DNA of 64,000 bases. Origin: Isoetes taiwanensis. Lineage: Eukaryota; Streptophyta; Lycopodiopsida; Isoetales; Isoetaceae. Shown in pieces: positions 1 through 10,243 of this stretch. The translations under genes and the position numbers were made by a program. A model generated the notes under the pieces. The model was not told the origin of the DNA. It did not search any database and saw only the letters and a list, made by a program, of their open reading frames with translations. Location: the NCBI GenBank assembly GCA_021234155.1, contig JAJEKV010000056.1, forward strand, positions 7,406,618 through 7,470,617, in the 5' to 3' direction. The stretch's first letter is position 1. Every line of letters starts with the position of its first letter.

Positions 1-1884
1 TTCCTCTAGAATACATGATAGGTTTTTGTGTATATTTCCCTTCTTCTCGGCTTCTAAGCATCTCAATTTCATTCTGAGATAGAACAAACTGAAGTAATGG
101 CCATAGGCAAGTGTTGTTTCCTAGGTCGGTATCTTACGTTGGCGTAAAAATCCGCATTAGTTCTCGAAAATCGTAGCCTGTAAAATGCAAATGTAAGACC
201 GATTCTTGCTCTATCAAACCATTTCATGTCTTAAAAGATCGAAACAGTATCCTAGCAAAAGTTATTAATCTCCCACTTTGTGTATTTGATTTGATGTGAT
301 GTTCTATCATCATCTTGAATTCATCTTGAACCATGTCCCGCAATGCCTTTCGAAATGCATTTTCCTTTGGGATTTTTACATTTCTTTATATTGTTGGGTT
401 TATGTTGGTAGATTTTCTGCACAACATGAATGGAGAAGAAGTTGGAGCTTTTCGTCTTAACATTGCGAAAATCCTCGAAAGGGAAAAGGTAAAGGATATT
501 TACCTTTCTGGACAAAATTTTTCTTGTTATCTGCGCCAACCAAGTTCTCAAACCAACATGATGTGTTGTTTTATGCCCAAAGGCAACATTTAGAGAAGTT
601 ATGTTAATTGTAGGGCATGAGTTCTTTAGGTCTACGTCTCTTGTTAATCAACTTCACATTTCTTGTCTTGTACAATTGCATTGAGGCTACTTACATGTCT
701 TGTTTATGCCACTATTTGAATTTGCCATAAACGTTACATAAATCTGTGAAAATTTGTGGTTCCTTTGCAGTTTCACACAATACATTTATGATGTTATTTT
801 CTTGTGCAGCCCCTTTTATGACAACAGGAATATAACGCACTTCGGAGCTGACATGAGCATTATATTTCCTTTCCTGCACAAGATTTCCTTGAAATGGTGT
901 CTTCTTAGAGGTAATGTGGCAATTGTTGGCACCAAGCATTTTGGCATTCTCTTCTTACTTGGAATTTACCCGTAGCGTAGATTGTTCATTGTACTTTCGA
1001 TGTGTATGTTATTGCACTGCCATTGGAGAAAGACCCTAGACGTGCAGATATAGATTGAGTTCACTTTTACAAGAAAAAGATTATCAACTAGAATTGAATG
1101 AAGGTGGGAACTCAACTTTTGTGTTATGTGAAAGGCAAGTAATGATACAAGTTTTTGCTCCACGGTCCTCAGACACTAGCGACTTTGATGTAAGTGTCAT
1201 TAGTAACCCACTGAGAGAAAAAATTGAAGAAGACCAAAAGCCAATGCATTTAATTATGACATCTTTTGCATTGTCATATGGAACCATAACCATGAACCTA
1301 TTCTAGGAGATATTATGTGGGACAGGATAGATGTCGGATTCACCTTAAGGTATGTGGCTATGGCTTTTCCTTGTAGATAATATATTATTTCGAGGGTGCT
1401 TGGCATGCCGGATTGCTTTCTCTGGAAGGGCCACTTTTTTTTTAGAATTGACAAAGTTAGTTCATGTGCATTGATCTAGATTAGTCATAAATTGTGACAA
1501 AGATGATTCAACATTTTTATGCGTGTGAAGTTGTACTTAATTCTAGAAACTTAAAGACTACTTTTTACGAGATTGATGATTAGTTCATGTCCATTGATGT
1601 AGATTAGTCATAAATTGCGACGAAGGTCGTTTGTTAAACCTTCCAGCTTTGTTTTTCTAACATATCATCCATTCCGACACCATTTTCTAGCATCTAAGCT
1701 TTGCCTATCTAGAGACATAACAAGCTTCTTTCCTTGCAGATCGATCTGCCTTGCAAGGATTTATTTTTTGAGTGGCAAAGCTATGGCACATGGTGAATAA
1801 AGAACGATGTGGACAAGCAATTCCACATTTTATGATTGCCTGCACAAAAATGGCCTGTAAATCCGGCTCTGAGTCTAAGATTGG
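1..1884. other. AT-rich stretch, no recognised gene
   Basis: Only short ORFs are seen (all under 90 codons). None has a motif I recognise and no convincing splice-linked coding run emerges. The segment just before 1885 (about 1772-1884) is open and, once the TRIM insertion is removed, would continue into AATCTATGTAAGT, which looks like a splice donor. It may therefore be an exon of an unidentified gene, but this is weak. Confidence 0.4.
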
Positions 1885-2074
1885 TGTTAGAGTATTATCA
1901 TACTCCACGTGTGTTGATGACTGTGCATGCCGAGTCACCACCTGTGCTGACATGGCACTCTACATATTAGCCATAGTCACGCCTCATTCTAGTTAGTTCA
2001 CTCTAGGAGCTAGTAGGTGCTTACGCTTCTGTCCTTGTCTTTCCTTCATCCTTCAGGATTTCCTCAGGCTATCA
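1885..2074 (+). repeat. 5' LTR of the TRIM (190 bp)
   Basis: Starts TGTTAG and ends ATCA, directly followed by the tRNA-Met primer-binding site. It carries about 18 bp (TGTGCTGACATGGCACTC) that the 3' copy lacks. Confidence 0.92.
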
Positions 2075-2087
2075 TGGTATCAGAGCC
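2075..2087 (+). other. Primer-binding site, initiator tRNA-Met
   Basis: TGGTATCAGAGCC immediately follows the 5' LTR. This is the usual complement of the plant initiator tRNA-Met 3' end and fixes the element's orientation as plus. Confidence 0.9.
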
Positions 2088-3192
2088 TATCTGAAGGGGG
2101 AGGTTAGCAAGTTGATCACGGTTGATCTTCAAAATTCTCAGTGAGATTTTTGACTTGGAAGTTAAGCTCTCAAAGGCTTGGTCTGATTGACACACAGATG
2201 TTCTGAGATATCGTGATACAGATGCTCTAGAAATCTGGGGTGGATTAGATCAGTGAAACTCGAGTCAATTTCTTGGCAAGGTTACTTGCAAGATCAATTG
2301 ACTGCAAAGGGATTTGTATATTTCTCGGTTGTAAAGGGCCGGATTTAAGGTGCAAATTCGTCTGGACTGGGAATCTTGTAGATGGTGCAAACACAGGGCT
2401 AGACTGGGAGTCTTGACAATTGGACAAAATTGTGCAAGCACAAGGCATAGACTGGGAGTTTTGCAAATCTGACAGGTACAGTGCCAGGGTCGGTGGTGAT
2501 TTCTCAAGATTGGCTCAATTTGTCTGTGTAAGCAAGACTTTGCTGGGATCCGGCGTTTGCCGTAGTGGATATTGTCGGATCTGCAGTTGGTGAGCATCTG
2601 AAGAATTTGACCTTTCAATCGGAGTCGTGTAATGTTTGGAGCCGGATTGGTAGATCCCGAAGCAAGCTTAGGTTATTTGGGATCGGATTTGTGCCAGATT
2701 TGGAGTTACGGCATAAGGGAGCCGGATTTAAAGACTGCATGATTAGAGAGAACTTAGGGTTTCGATTTGGTTAGATCTTGTCAGTCAAACCTACAAAGGG
2801 TTGGATCTGGAGTTTGCGGCAACAGTTCTTGCCGGATCTCAAGTTTGGGGCAACAGTTCTTGCCGGATCTCAAGTTTGGGCTATGATCTGGACGTCTATG
2901 CTTTGTGTGTGGCATATATTTTTTCTTAGTGGAATTATTTGTTTTGAAAAAAAGTAAAAAGTCTGCATGCAGGATCTATTTTTGGAACATAATGATCCGG
3001 GATGTCCTGTGACCTATTTAGGGCTACTTATCGCAATTATCGCAAAAGCACAGAGAAATATGGTTTGGCAGCCATGGCTTATCTGGTGGTTGAGTTTGCT
3101 CTATCTTATGAGCACTGCCTGATCTCAGGGGGGATTTTTTCCTTCCTGTTAATTTTCTTTTTAGTTTTCAGTCATGCACGTCATCGGGGGGA

Positions 3193-3364
3193 TGTTAGAG
3201 TATTATCATACTCCACGTGTGTTGATGACTGTGCATGCTGAGTCACCACCTACATATTAGCCATAGTCACGCCTCATTCTAGTTAGTTCACTCCAGGAGC
3301 TAGTAGGTGCTTACGCTTCTGTCCTTGTCTTTCCTTCATCCTTCAGGATTTCCTCAGGCTATCA
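3193..3364 (+). repeat. 3' LTR of the TRIM (172 bp)
   Basis: Near-identical to 1885-2074 apart from one internal 18-bp deletion and a few substitutions. It is followed by the target duplication ATTGG at 3365-3369. Confidence 0.92.
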
Positions 3365-3369
3365 ATTGG

Positions 3370-4147
3370 AATCTATGTAAGTTTGAATTTGTGTTTGAGG
3401 GTTTAACTTTTTTGTGCTTGCTTCTGTATTCTATTGATAGGTAATTGAAGCTTGGCCAGTTTTGGTATTATCATTAAATTGGTTTCACATATATGATTTT
3501 TTGGCATTTTGGAACATTCTTTTGCGTGGCAACAATCATTCATGTTCTCTGTTATTCCCTTCTGTTTTGTGAATGTCATATCCTTCATCGCCCTGTTTTT
3601 GCTTTTCTGTTGAAGAGAAAATTGAGACCGGTGACAGATGCAAGCGAAGTCGATGCTCTGCACCAACGCCACAGCTGCCAAAACTGTATGATAGATGTTG
3701 GGGAATTCAAATTTGTCAGTTTGCAAGCAAGCCTTTGCAAGCAAGTGCAGGATCCAGTTTTATGAACCCTAAGGATTCTATTTGACCGTATAAGGAGCTA
3801 ATTTTTCTCGGACGTTTCTTTTCCAGTGAATTTTCTTTGGCGTTTTGGGCACCTCAAACAATTAAGATGATATTTCGATCTGCTTTGAAAGTTGAATTGT
3901 TTGAAAGAAGTTGATTCTGCTGTGGATGCATTTTACGGTGATAGAGATGAGAAAGGAAGGATATTAAATAGTAACTAAATATGCCTTCCTTTTAAATGCA
4001 GGAAGCGCTAAGGAATTTGGTTTTCACAGATGGCTGCTTTGCTAACATACTTCATGAAAAATCAAAGTCAGTGTAGCACTCTTTTCACCTTTGTCGAATT
4101 GCCTTCTACACTATTTGCCATGGTTGAAATCATTTCCGTAATTATGT
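3370..4147. other. No recognised gene
   Basis: Contains two weak exon-like segments, about 3600-3780 and 4003-4066 (the latter after a TGCAG acceptor-like site). I cannot assign either to a protein family. Confidence 0.3.
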
Positions 4148-4377
4148 GATTTTTATAGCTCCAAGTCAGAGTTTCATTCTTTTCCTATAATTTCTTTCCG
4201 TCATATTGGTTCTAGCCATTTTTCTTCTTTCTACAAAGAGAGAGAGAAGATTATTTTGATGGAGGTGACTAGAAACAATGGTTTTCAATTGGATAGAATC
4301 AGCTTGATCACATACACAAGATAACTCTTCTTTACCATATACTTTTTATGCGAGTGACTTACTTGTATCCCTTTGTA
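4148..4377 (+). repeat. Dispersed repeat, copy 1
   Basis: About 230 bp closely matching 63405-63748 in direct orientation and, over its left part, 60950-61155 in inverted orientation. The shared core includes TGATGGAGGTGACTAG and the block ending TTTTATGCGAGTGACTTACT. No coding is seen. It probably belongs to an uncharacterised MITE or a host duplication. Confidence 0.75.
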
Positions 4378-4380
4378 CAG

Positions 4381-4507
4381 GTTGCTCGTGGGGATATGAC
4401 TTTGGTGACCGGAGTTCCCAACTCCGGGAAAAGCGAATGGATTGATATTGTGTAACTTAAGCAAGCTTAATGGTTGGAGATTTGCACTTTGCTCTATGGA
4501 AAACCCG
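4381..4507 (+). pseudogene. TWINKLE-like DNA helicase exon fragment
   Basis: After a clean acceptor (TTTGTACAG) the reading frame gives a Walker A segment, VTGVPNSGKSEWID, then after a 1-2 base slip LCNLSKLNGWRFALCSMEN, before a GTAAATG donor. Both pieces match the ATP-binding exon of the plant TWINKLE-type organelle primase-helicase (SF4/DnaB-like), which unwinds organellar DNA. The frame break right after SEWID means this copy cannot encode the helicase. No flanking TWINKLE exons are recognisable nearby, and element A begins within about 100 bp downstream. It is either a captured or duplicated gene piece, or one exon of a host gene broken by the insertions. Confidence 0.75.
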
Positions 4508-4576
4508 GTAAATGTAATATTGCAACCTAGGACTTTGCATATTGTGCACTAGAAAAATCATTCAGTGTCAAGGATA

Positions 4577-4618
4577 TGGCCCTAACACAATAACACACAA
4601 TAATTTTGTGCTAGGGCC
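4577..4618. repeat. Hairpin with GGCCCTA arms near the left edge of element A
   Basis: GGCCCTAACACAA and TTGTGCTAGGGCC form a near-perfect stem around an AT-rich loop. It lies between the helicase fragment and the first recognisable element A coding, so it may mark a boundary. Function is unknown. Confidence 0.4.
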
Positions 4619-4659
4619 TCCCATGAAGGCAAGACATAGCATAAAGATAGGATCCATTA

Positions 4660-4950
4660 ATGCGTTCAATTATGGCTCTACGATACCAGAACGAGGAAGG
4701 TAATCATGTGGAGCAAGCTGGAGGACTTCATCGAGAATCCTGACATACATTTTATGATAATAGATGGCCAACATTCAATAGAGGCCCAGAAGGTTCTGAT
4801 CAGGAAGGCACATCATACTGGGCATCCGTTGTTCTATAACCTGTATTCTGTCAGAAACTGCCGGTTCCTGAGCGGCTCAACAACACCTGCCGAGCTAGCC
4901 GAAATAAGCGCACTTCTGAATGACATGGGAAAAACATTCTTATACAAAAG
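4660..4950 (+). CDS. Element A exon: ParB-like (DGQH) domain
   Basis: The frame open from about 4655 reads YDTRTRKVIMWS, then MIIDGQHSIEAQ, aligning with element C (FDPLTRKLVTWS ... IISGNHSIFAAQ) and element B (GNHTTAA). The G/D-G-N/Q-H-x-x-x-A signature is that of ParB/Srx-fold proteins, which bind DNA or hydrolyse NTP or phosphodiester bonds. The exon ends at a GTAATT donor after 4950 in phase 2 and joins 5438 in frame. Upstream the frame meets a stop near 4652, and the N-terminal domain present in B and C is absent, so the 5' end is missing or unrecognised. The true start is unknown; the first ATG in frame is at 4706. Confidence 0.6.
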
Positions 4951-5437
4951 GTAATTCTCTTCCCTTATGTTTCGTTTTCGTATTTGCAAATCGCGCCAGG
5001 CGCGATTTCATATTAGAAGGCAAATCGCGCCAGGCGCGATTTGCCCACTCTAAAGAGCAAAGGCTTCCTGGAATGGTAGCCGTTTCTCCTCAAACAAGCA
5101 AATCGCGCCTCGCGCGATTTCATATCAGAATGCTAAACGCCCCACGCGGGATTTGCCTGCCCTCAGGAGAAAAGGCTATCCGTCTAATAGCCAAGTCTCC
5201 TCAGGCTAGGCAATTCTCGCGTGACGCGATTTGCATTCTAATATGAAATCGCGCCAGGCGCGATTTACTTGTTTGACGAGAAACGGCTACCAATCCAGGA
5301 AGTGTTTTCTCTTTAGAGTAGGCAAACCGCGCCAGGCGCGATTTGCTTTCTAATATGAAATCGCGCCAGGCGCGATTTTAAACTAGAAGGATTTATTTTA
5401 TTCACGATTATGAAGCTAACAAGGTTACTCCTTGCAG
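4951..5437 (+). repeat. Intron of element A: long inverted repeat packed with palindromes
   Basis: GT at 4951 and TTGCAG at 5437 bound an intron that restores frame. Inside, about 4988-5378 is a roughly 390-bp foldback whose arms mirror each other around about 5185. Each arm holds four 21-bp palindromes made of AAATCGCGCC, one central base and its reverse complement. Clear copies: 4988-5008, 5022-5042, 5100-5120, 5246-5266, 5324-5344, 5358-5378. Decayed copies lie near 5135 and 5211. Spacer words (CATATTAGAA, CTCTAAAGAG, GGTAGCCGTTTCTC) are also mirrored. The transcript would form a long, almost fully paired hairpin. Confidence 0.9.
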
Positions 5438-7403
5438 TCCCTATATAGAGCAACTTCGGCATGCTCGGAACCAGTGGATTGAATATGGGAAGCCAATGCC
5501 AACCAGACAGGGCCAGTCCAAAAGCGCTGAATTCAAGTTGCTGGAGAGGACACTTAGTCAGACGATAATACAGGACAAAACCAAGAGCACCAGATCAAAG
5601 AAAAAAAAAGGAGATGAAAAGGGTGATGCTTCCGAGGAACCAACTGTGCCCAAGGATGCCTGCAAGATAGTATTTGCTTCAGATCCAGTATGGGAGAAAT
5701 GGAATGAATTCTGGGATGCCTACGTCGAGAAGAAGTTGCCAGATTCACAAGGAAGATTTCCTCCTGTTGACACATCAATTTTTGATATACATATAACAGA
5801 GATGAGGAAGGCCCAGGGATTGGACGATCAAGAACTCATCTCAGTTCTGGATAGGTTAATCAGAAAGGAAATCCTTTACAAGAAAACCTCAGCAACAAAG
5901 GCTATGGAATCCTTTGAAGATGCATGCGAGGAGCTGAAAAATATTAGAGTGCTCAAGAAGGCAGTTGGTGAGGAATTACAAAGGCTTACAGGAGAATGGT
6001 CGTTGTCGGAGTTAGGACTCATGCAAAAATATAACGTCTCCAACGACGACCTGAAGAAGTATGTCTTTTGGTCCAAGGACTTTGTCAAGCAGCAGAAGTT
6101 GAAGAACGTTGCAAAGATCAGTGGGATTCACACTAAAGTTGCATCCGACTTGAAACGAAAAGTCGCGATGGTGAAGCAGACTCAGGAGACGGAATCCACT
6201 TTTTTTTATCAAGTGTCCACTGGTTTCAAGTGTGCCTTGCCAGAAGTGGGTGCAGGTCCCCATGATATCACACTCTTCGTCCTTGATAGCCGAGGCACCA
6301 GATGGTCGCTTGATGACTATAATACGTTCTTCAACATATGCAATGGTTTCACCACGGAGATGAACTACACAATTGTCACTATATGTCCCTCCGACATGTC
6401 CTATGCATATGCTCTAACTGCTGCAAATGACTTAGAATGCGTGAAAGTCATCCGACAGGCGATCCTCATAGATGAAAACAGGGACAGTGACTTCAGCACA
6501 GCAAGTAAAATTTCTCATGTGCTTATAATTATGATAGCCATGATGGACGATAAGGAATATGAAAGGCTCAAGGGAAAACCAGATGGAGACAAACTAGCAT
6601 GGCAGTGCTATCAGTTAGATGAACGCATAATGCGAAACGTCTTCTATCTGGAGCAAGAAGACAAGGGGAAGGGCAAGGTCGTGGAAGAGTTAGAGGAAGA
6701 AGAGGAAGAAGAGGATGAAAACGAGGACGACCCAATTCTTGTGGGCCACATTAAGTATGAGCTCCTAACTTCACATAAGTGTAAGCTAAACAAGAACGGG
6801 TTCTCTATGGACCTTTCCCAGTATCTCATTGAAGCATTTTGTCCATTGGGAACAACTTGCTCGGAACTTCACGTTGGAGGTTACATCGGTAGAGAAGCTT
6901 TGAAGTTAGCAAGGAAATGTCAGAGCGTCGTCACCGATGATCTTGCCAAAAATTTCTTGGACCTCTTCTTTGAGAAAGTACTAGAGGAAGCACCTAGGGG
7001 ACATCGGCAGTGCAAAAAATAAAGCTTCTAGCTCTAAGGCCGAAATACCTGCAGATTTGCTTAAGGAACGAGAGAATATGAGAAAGCTAAGCCACAACAT
7101 CATGGATGAAACTGAAGAGCAGCCAGATCACCAAGTACCTATCGACATCCCTGTGAACATCCTTGGCCCTGAAAATATAGAACAGGATGAAGATAACAAG
7201 GATGATGATAATAACAATAATGGTGATGAATAAGACTCCAAATCTGAAAACACTAGCCAGGTTAGCGTAAAGAGTAATGAACTATCAAGCATAGTTCATA
7301 CTGTACAGATATCAACTGATGTGGTTGGTGCTTCTATCAGACCGGAGACAACTCAGAATAAGGATGCAACGGAAGAAGACAACACGGGGAATGAAGAAGA
7401 AAG
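5438..7403 (+). CDS. Element A exon: helical region and methyltransferase-like fold (frameshifted tail)
   Basis: Continues the ParB-like protein: SPYIEQLRHARNQW follows the splice and matches RNQ segments in B and C. From 5496 there are 508 codons: a lysine-rich linker (KSTRSKKKKG), a long helical part, the segment LFVLDSRGTRW (about residue 260 from 5496; the same place as VDMRS in C and CDFRN in B), an acidic run (EELEEEEEEEDENEDD, about 395-412), and CSELHVGGYIGREAL (about 454), which aligns with the VLDFFSGG motif I of B and C but has lost its FSGG core. The frame stops at 7022. A +1 frame then stays open as an acidic, Asn-rich tail, with one in-frame TAA near 7231, to the donor at 7403. 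So this copy has probably lost methylase chemistry and carries one frameshift and one stop. Confidence 0.65.
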
Positions 7404-7602
7404 GTATCGTAACAATGTTCCTTTTTTTGATATCCATGCATTTTACAAACTACAAGCATATAGAAATCGCGCCTGGCGCGATTTAGAGTTTCCTAGAGAT
7501 CATATTTTTAAATTATGTTGACATGCATCATTCATGAAATCGCGCCTGGCGCATTTTCGTTTTCCATTTCTTTTATCTCATACGTTATTGTTCTCCTTAC
7601 AG
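7404..7602 (+). repeat. Second palindrome-bearing intron of element A
   Basis: GTATCG donor and CCTTACAG acceptor, phase 2 on both sides. It contains AAATCGCGCC palindromes at 7464-7484 (perfect) and 7537-7556 (one base lost), with T rather than A at the centre, as for the same site read from the other strand. Confidence 0.8.
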
Positions 7603-8229
7603 AAATGATTTGGCTTCCCCAAAAGTACTGGTCTTTGATTTGAATGGTGTGCTATGTAGAACGTTACCTAAAGCAACGTTCGAAAAGTCATGGTATGCGC
7701 AACAACCATTTGAGACACGTACCAAATATGTTTACCCGCGCCCTTATCTGAAGGAGATGTTGGACCAGGCCTTCAGTCTGTTTCGTTGTGCAATTTGGTC
7801 ATCTATGGAGCATAGAAATATACAGGATGTTTTGAAAGTAGTGCCTGAGCTAAATAGAGATTGGGCGTCCATCTGGGATCAAAGCAAATGTGCTTCGTTC
7901 ACAAACCCTAAAGAACCGACAGGTAAAAAGATATTTGTGAAATGCTTGCGCAACATGATGGATGCCCTAGGTGTTGAGGATAAGGAAGGCATGATCATGA
8001 TGACGCTCTAAAGTATTGCTTCAATCAGTCACAGTCATTGAATCCGCCACCCTATCATCCTCAAGATTTTGACAAAGATGACTTCCTGCTTCGCTTTGTT
8101 AGTGTCTTGCAGGAAATAGCTTCAGGAAAAACGGTCGAAGAGATACAAACACTATACCCGCAACTTGATTGGACAGGGGAAATTGACAGGGACCTTGAGA
8201 AAATCGTTCTAGAAAGGGAACTTTTTTGA
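7603..8229 (+). CDS. NIF/FCP1-like HAD phosphatase domain, spliced to the element A protein
   Basis: After the splice the frame reads RNDLASPKVLVFDLNGVL and continues in the style of NLI-interacting-factor/FCP1 phosphatases, which remove phosphate from Ser/Thr (for example on the RNA polymerase II tail). HAD motif I is D-L-N-G-V: the first Asp is kept, the usual second Asp is Asn. A frameshift near 8000 separates MIMM from DDALKYCFNQ, the motif III/IV region, which continues as NPPPYHPQDFDKDDFLLRFV to a stop at 8229. The intron phases make this a C-terminal fusion to the methylase-like protein. B and C lack it, so it looks like a captured host domain. As read, the copy is broken by the frameshift, and Asn in motif I makes catalysis doubtful. 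Confidence 0.7.
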
Positions 8230-8427
8230 TATATATGTATACAGGAAATACACTTTCCAAAAAGTTTTGAATATGAAATATACTTTACACCAACCTCATT
8301 CGAATATATATTGTGTTCTTATAGCAGCATTATTGGTTCTGTGTACGTATTGTTTTTTTATATTATGTGTATGGTTTGCTATACTTGCAATAATTTGCAT
8401 GTATATACCGTCAATAATTTAGGTGTG

Positions 8428-8435
8428 TATAAATA
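8428..8435 (+). promoter_or_regulatory. TATA box of the element A small gene
   Basis: TATAAATA lies 56 bp before the ATG at 8492. The small genes in B and C have a TATA box in the same place. Confidence 0.7.
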
Positions 8436-8491
8436 GGTAAGCATGAAATTGGCAAACCATCGGCTTCGGTCTCCGCCTTCTGCTTGTTATT

Positions 8492-8722
8492 ATGGCACAT
8501 TCTATTACCTACAAGATGAACCATGCGGACCTCTGCAGGTGCCGCAAGCTCGAAATAGAACTTCAGGACTGGCTTGATGTCGTTGCTATGAATCCCGTCC
8601 GCTTCTATCCTGATCCCTTTGATGTTGTAATCCATCTTATATGGAATCCAGAGCATGGTTTGTTCATGATCGACAGGATCTCAGGACCGCCTGCAGCGCC
8701 TGTCGACGATGAATCGGATTAG
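8492..8722 (+). CDS. Small element-linked protein (76 aa), A copy
   Basis: I do not recognise this family from any named database entry. It is defined here by comparison with the copies at 22617-22853 (B) and 51990-52232, 52478-52720, 53004-53246 (C). The shared pattern is an opening N/S-H/Y-A/S/N-D-L/I followed two or three residues later by Cys, a mid-region L/I-x-D-W/P, then an I/V-rich strand and W-x-P-E/D before an aromatic and a final Ile. Here: MNHADLCRC and HLIWNPEHGLF. It starts with ATG after a TATA box and ends in an acidic tail (DDESD). No signal peptide or membrane segment. It may be a DNA- or protein-binding accessory factor, but the function is unknown. Confidence 0.75.
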   Translation: MAHSITYKMNHADLCRCRKLEIELQDWLDVVAMNPVRFYPDPFDVVIHLIWNPEHGLFMIDRISGPPAAPVDDESD

Positions 8723-9080
8723 TTTTTTAAGTTTATGTTCTATTATAATGCGTTATTTATGCCAATAAAATCGCGCCACGCGCGATTTGAACCACGAAAA
8801 TCTCTGTTTTGTAGCAACTTGCTTGCTGTTATTTATTCGTAAAGCATTACAATTTCAATGTTTAGATTTTGTTGTCATCCGTGAATGCTTTTTCTATTGC
8901 CAACATTCTGTCATAATATGGGTCATTTGCATTGAATATTTGAATGCCTTTGCATTTCAACATAAAATGCATCTTCCTAGCCCGAAAATGAACACAGTGC
9001 AAAAGTGTGGTTAATTCAATATAATGGTCAATAAAAGGCTTATACGGCGCGATTTTGGAATAGACATAATCCCAATTTAA
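8723..9080. other. 3' flank of element A
   Basis: Holds one palindrome (8768-8788, one mismatch) and a CGGCGCGATTTT half-site near 9045. Otherwise it is AT-rich, with no recognised gene. Confidence 0.6.
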
Positions 9081-9372
9081 TTGAATGATGGTTCAAGCAC
9101 CAGGATTTGAAGTTCCAGGAGAAGGAATGGTATGGAAACTTAATCGTGCTGTGTATGGTCTCAAACAGTCTCCTAGAATGTGATATCAATGCATAGATAA
9201 ATATCTTTTAGAACAAGGCTTCACAAAGTTTTTGAATGATGGAAACTTACATATTCTCAATAAAGGAGGTCAATTTTGTATATTGGCATTGTATGTTGAT
9301 GACAACATTCTAGTGCCAAGCCACATGGAAATATTAGATCACTGCAAATAGATACTTACCAGCAAATTCAAG

Positions 9373-9921
9373 ATGACAGATCTGGGAAGGCTCAGAAAAT
9401 TTTTAGGCATGGAAATATCAAGGAATAAAGGAGAAAAACTACTGAAAATATCTCAAACTAGCAACATAGCAAGCATGATTAAAAGGTTTAATATGCTGGA
9501 CTGCAACATTGCAAGAACTCCCATTGTTCAAGGTTTGAAACTATCTAGTGATGACAGTCCTAAAACTCATATTGAGCAAATGGAAATGGAAAAGATACCC
9601 TATATGGAGCATATAGGTTGTTTGCTATACATAGCTAATTGCACGAGGCCAGAAATAGCATTTACAGTCAATCTACTGAGCAGATTTTGTAACAACCCTG
9701 GCAGAAAGCATTGGACCATAGCGAAAAGGGTTTTGAGCTATCTAAAGTATACTCAAGATCAAGGGTTGACATTTAGCAATGATGATCTAATACTTAAGGG
9801 ATATGCTGATGCTGATTGGGGCAGTGATATGGACACAAGAAAGTCTACCTCTGGATTTTGTTTAATGCTAGGAGGAGCTGCAATAACTTGGAAAAGCAAA
9901 AAACAGTCAAGTGTTGCCATG
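9373..9921 (+). pseudogene. Copia RT/RNase H fragment, left piece
   Basis: Open frame from MTDLGRLRKFLGMEIS through ARTPIVQGLKL and RPEIAFTVNLLSRF to WKSKKQSSVAM, all diagnostic of the Copia RT to RNase H connection. It is cut at the MITE target site ATG (9919-9921). Confidence 0.88.
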
Positions 9922-10243
9922 GGTAAAAGCATATTAGGGTGTACCACTTTTGGAACCTGCAAAAGTACATACACTAGGTACTTCAGAACTGGGTACTTTC
10001 TCATTTTTATTTTCATTAAAACTAGTACAAAAGTCCAAAATAAAAGTCAAGGACGCATTAATATTCAAAGTTAAGATAAAGATAATGCTACCGGAGACCA
10101 AAATATATATAAAAGTTCTAGAATGTATTTTTTATTGAGATATTACACAGGTACCCAGTACCCAGTTCTGGGTACCTTTTTAGGTACTTTTTTGGTCACT
10201 AAATAATACTTTTTAAGGGACACCCTAACATGCTTTTACCCCC
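9922..10243. mobile_element. 322-bp MITE inside the Copia RNase H
   Basis: Inverted ends: left GGTAAAAGCATATTAGGGTGT, right reverse complement GGGGGTAAAAGCATGTTAGGGTGT. It is flanked by the 3-bp duplication ATG (9919-9921 and 10244-10246). Removing it rejoins the RNase H frame (VAM-STAEAEY). No coding capacity. A 3-bp target duplication with G-rich termini suggests a PIF/Harbinger- or CACTA-type non-autonomous element; the superfamily is not certain. Confidence 0.85.

Larger units (their letters stand above)
1885..3364 (+). mobile_element. TRIM: miniature non-coding LTR retrotransposon
   Basis: Two direct repeats beginning TGTTAGAG and ending GGCTATCA flank about 1.1 kb with no gag or pol. 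The insertion is bounded by a perfect 5-bp target-site duplication, ATTGG, at 1880-1884 and 3365-3369. A primer-binding site for initiator tRNA-Met (TGGTATCAGAGCC) abuts the left LTR at 2075-2087, and a purine run (CGGGGGGA) sits just left of the right LTR. Size and lack of coding place it with the TRIM/SMART class, which must borrow proteins from an autonomous relative. A 31-bp unit is tandemly duplicated inside (about 2819-2880). The identification rests on structure and is firm; the autonomous partner is unknown. Confidence 0.93.
4577..9056 (+). mobile_element. Element A: ParB/MTase-like element with AAATCGCGCC palindromes
   Basis: The first of three related elements in this window. It carries, all on the plus strand, a ParB-like/methyltransferase-like gene that splices into a NIF-type phosphatase domain, then a small TATA-driven gene. 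At least eleven copies or relics of a palindrome with AAATCGCGCC arms lie in its introns and flanks (4988-8788), and a half-site sits near 9045. No counterpart of the DUF7869-like transposase of B and C is present, and the N-terminal exon of the methylase-like gene is missing, so this copy looks truncated or non-autonomous. Ends are approximate: I found no terminal inverted repeat or target duplication. Confidence 0.6.

Noticed and set aside
4988-5378. CRISPR-like array (short palindromic repeats with spacers)
   Set aside because: The spacing is irregular, the spacers are mirrored rather than unique, the context is a plant intron, and no cas genes are present.
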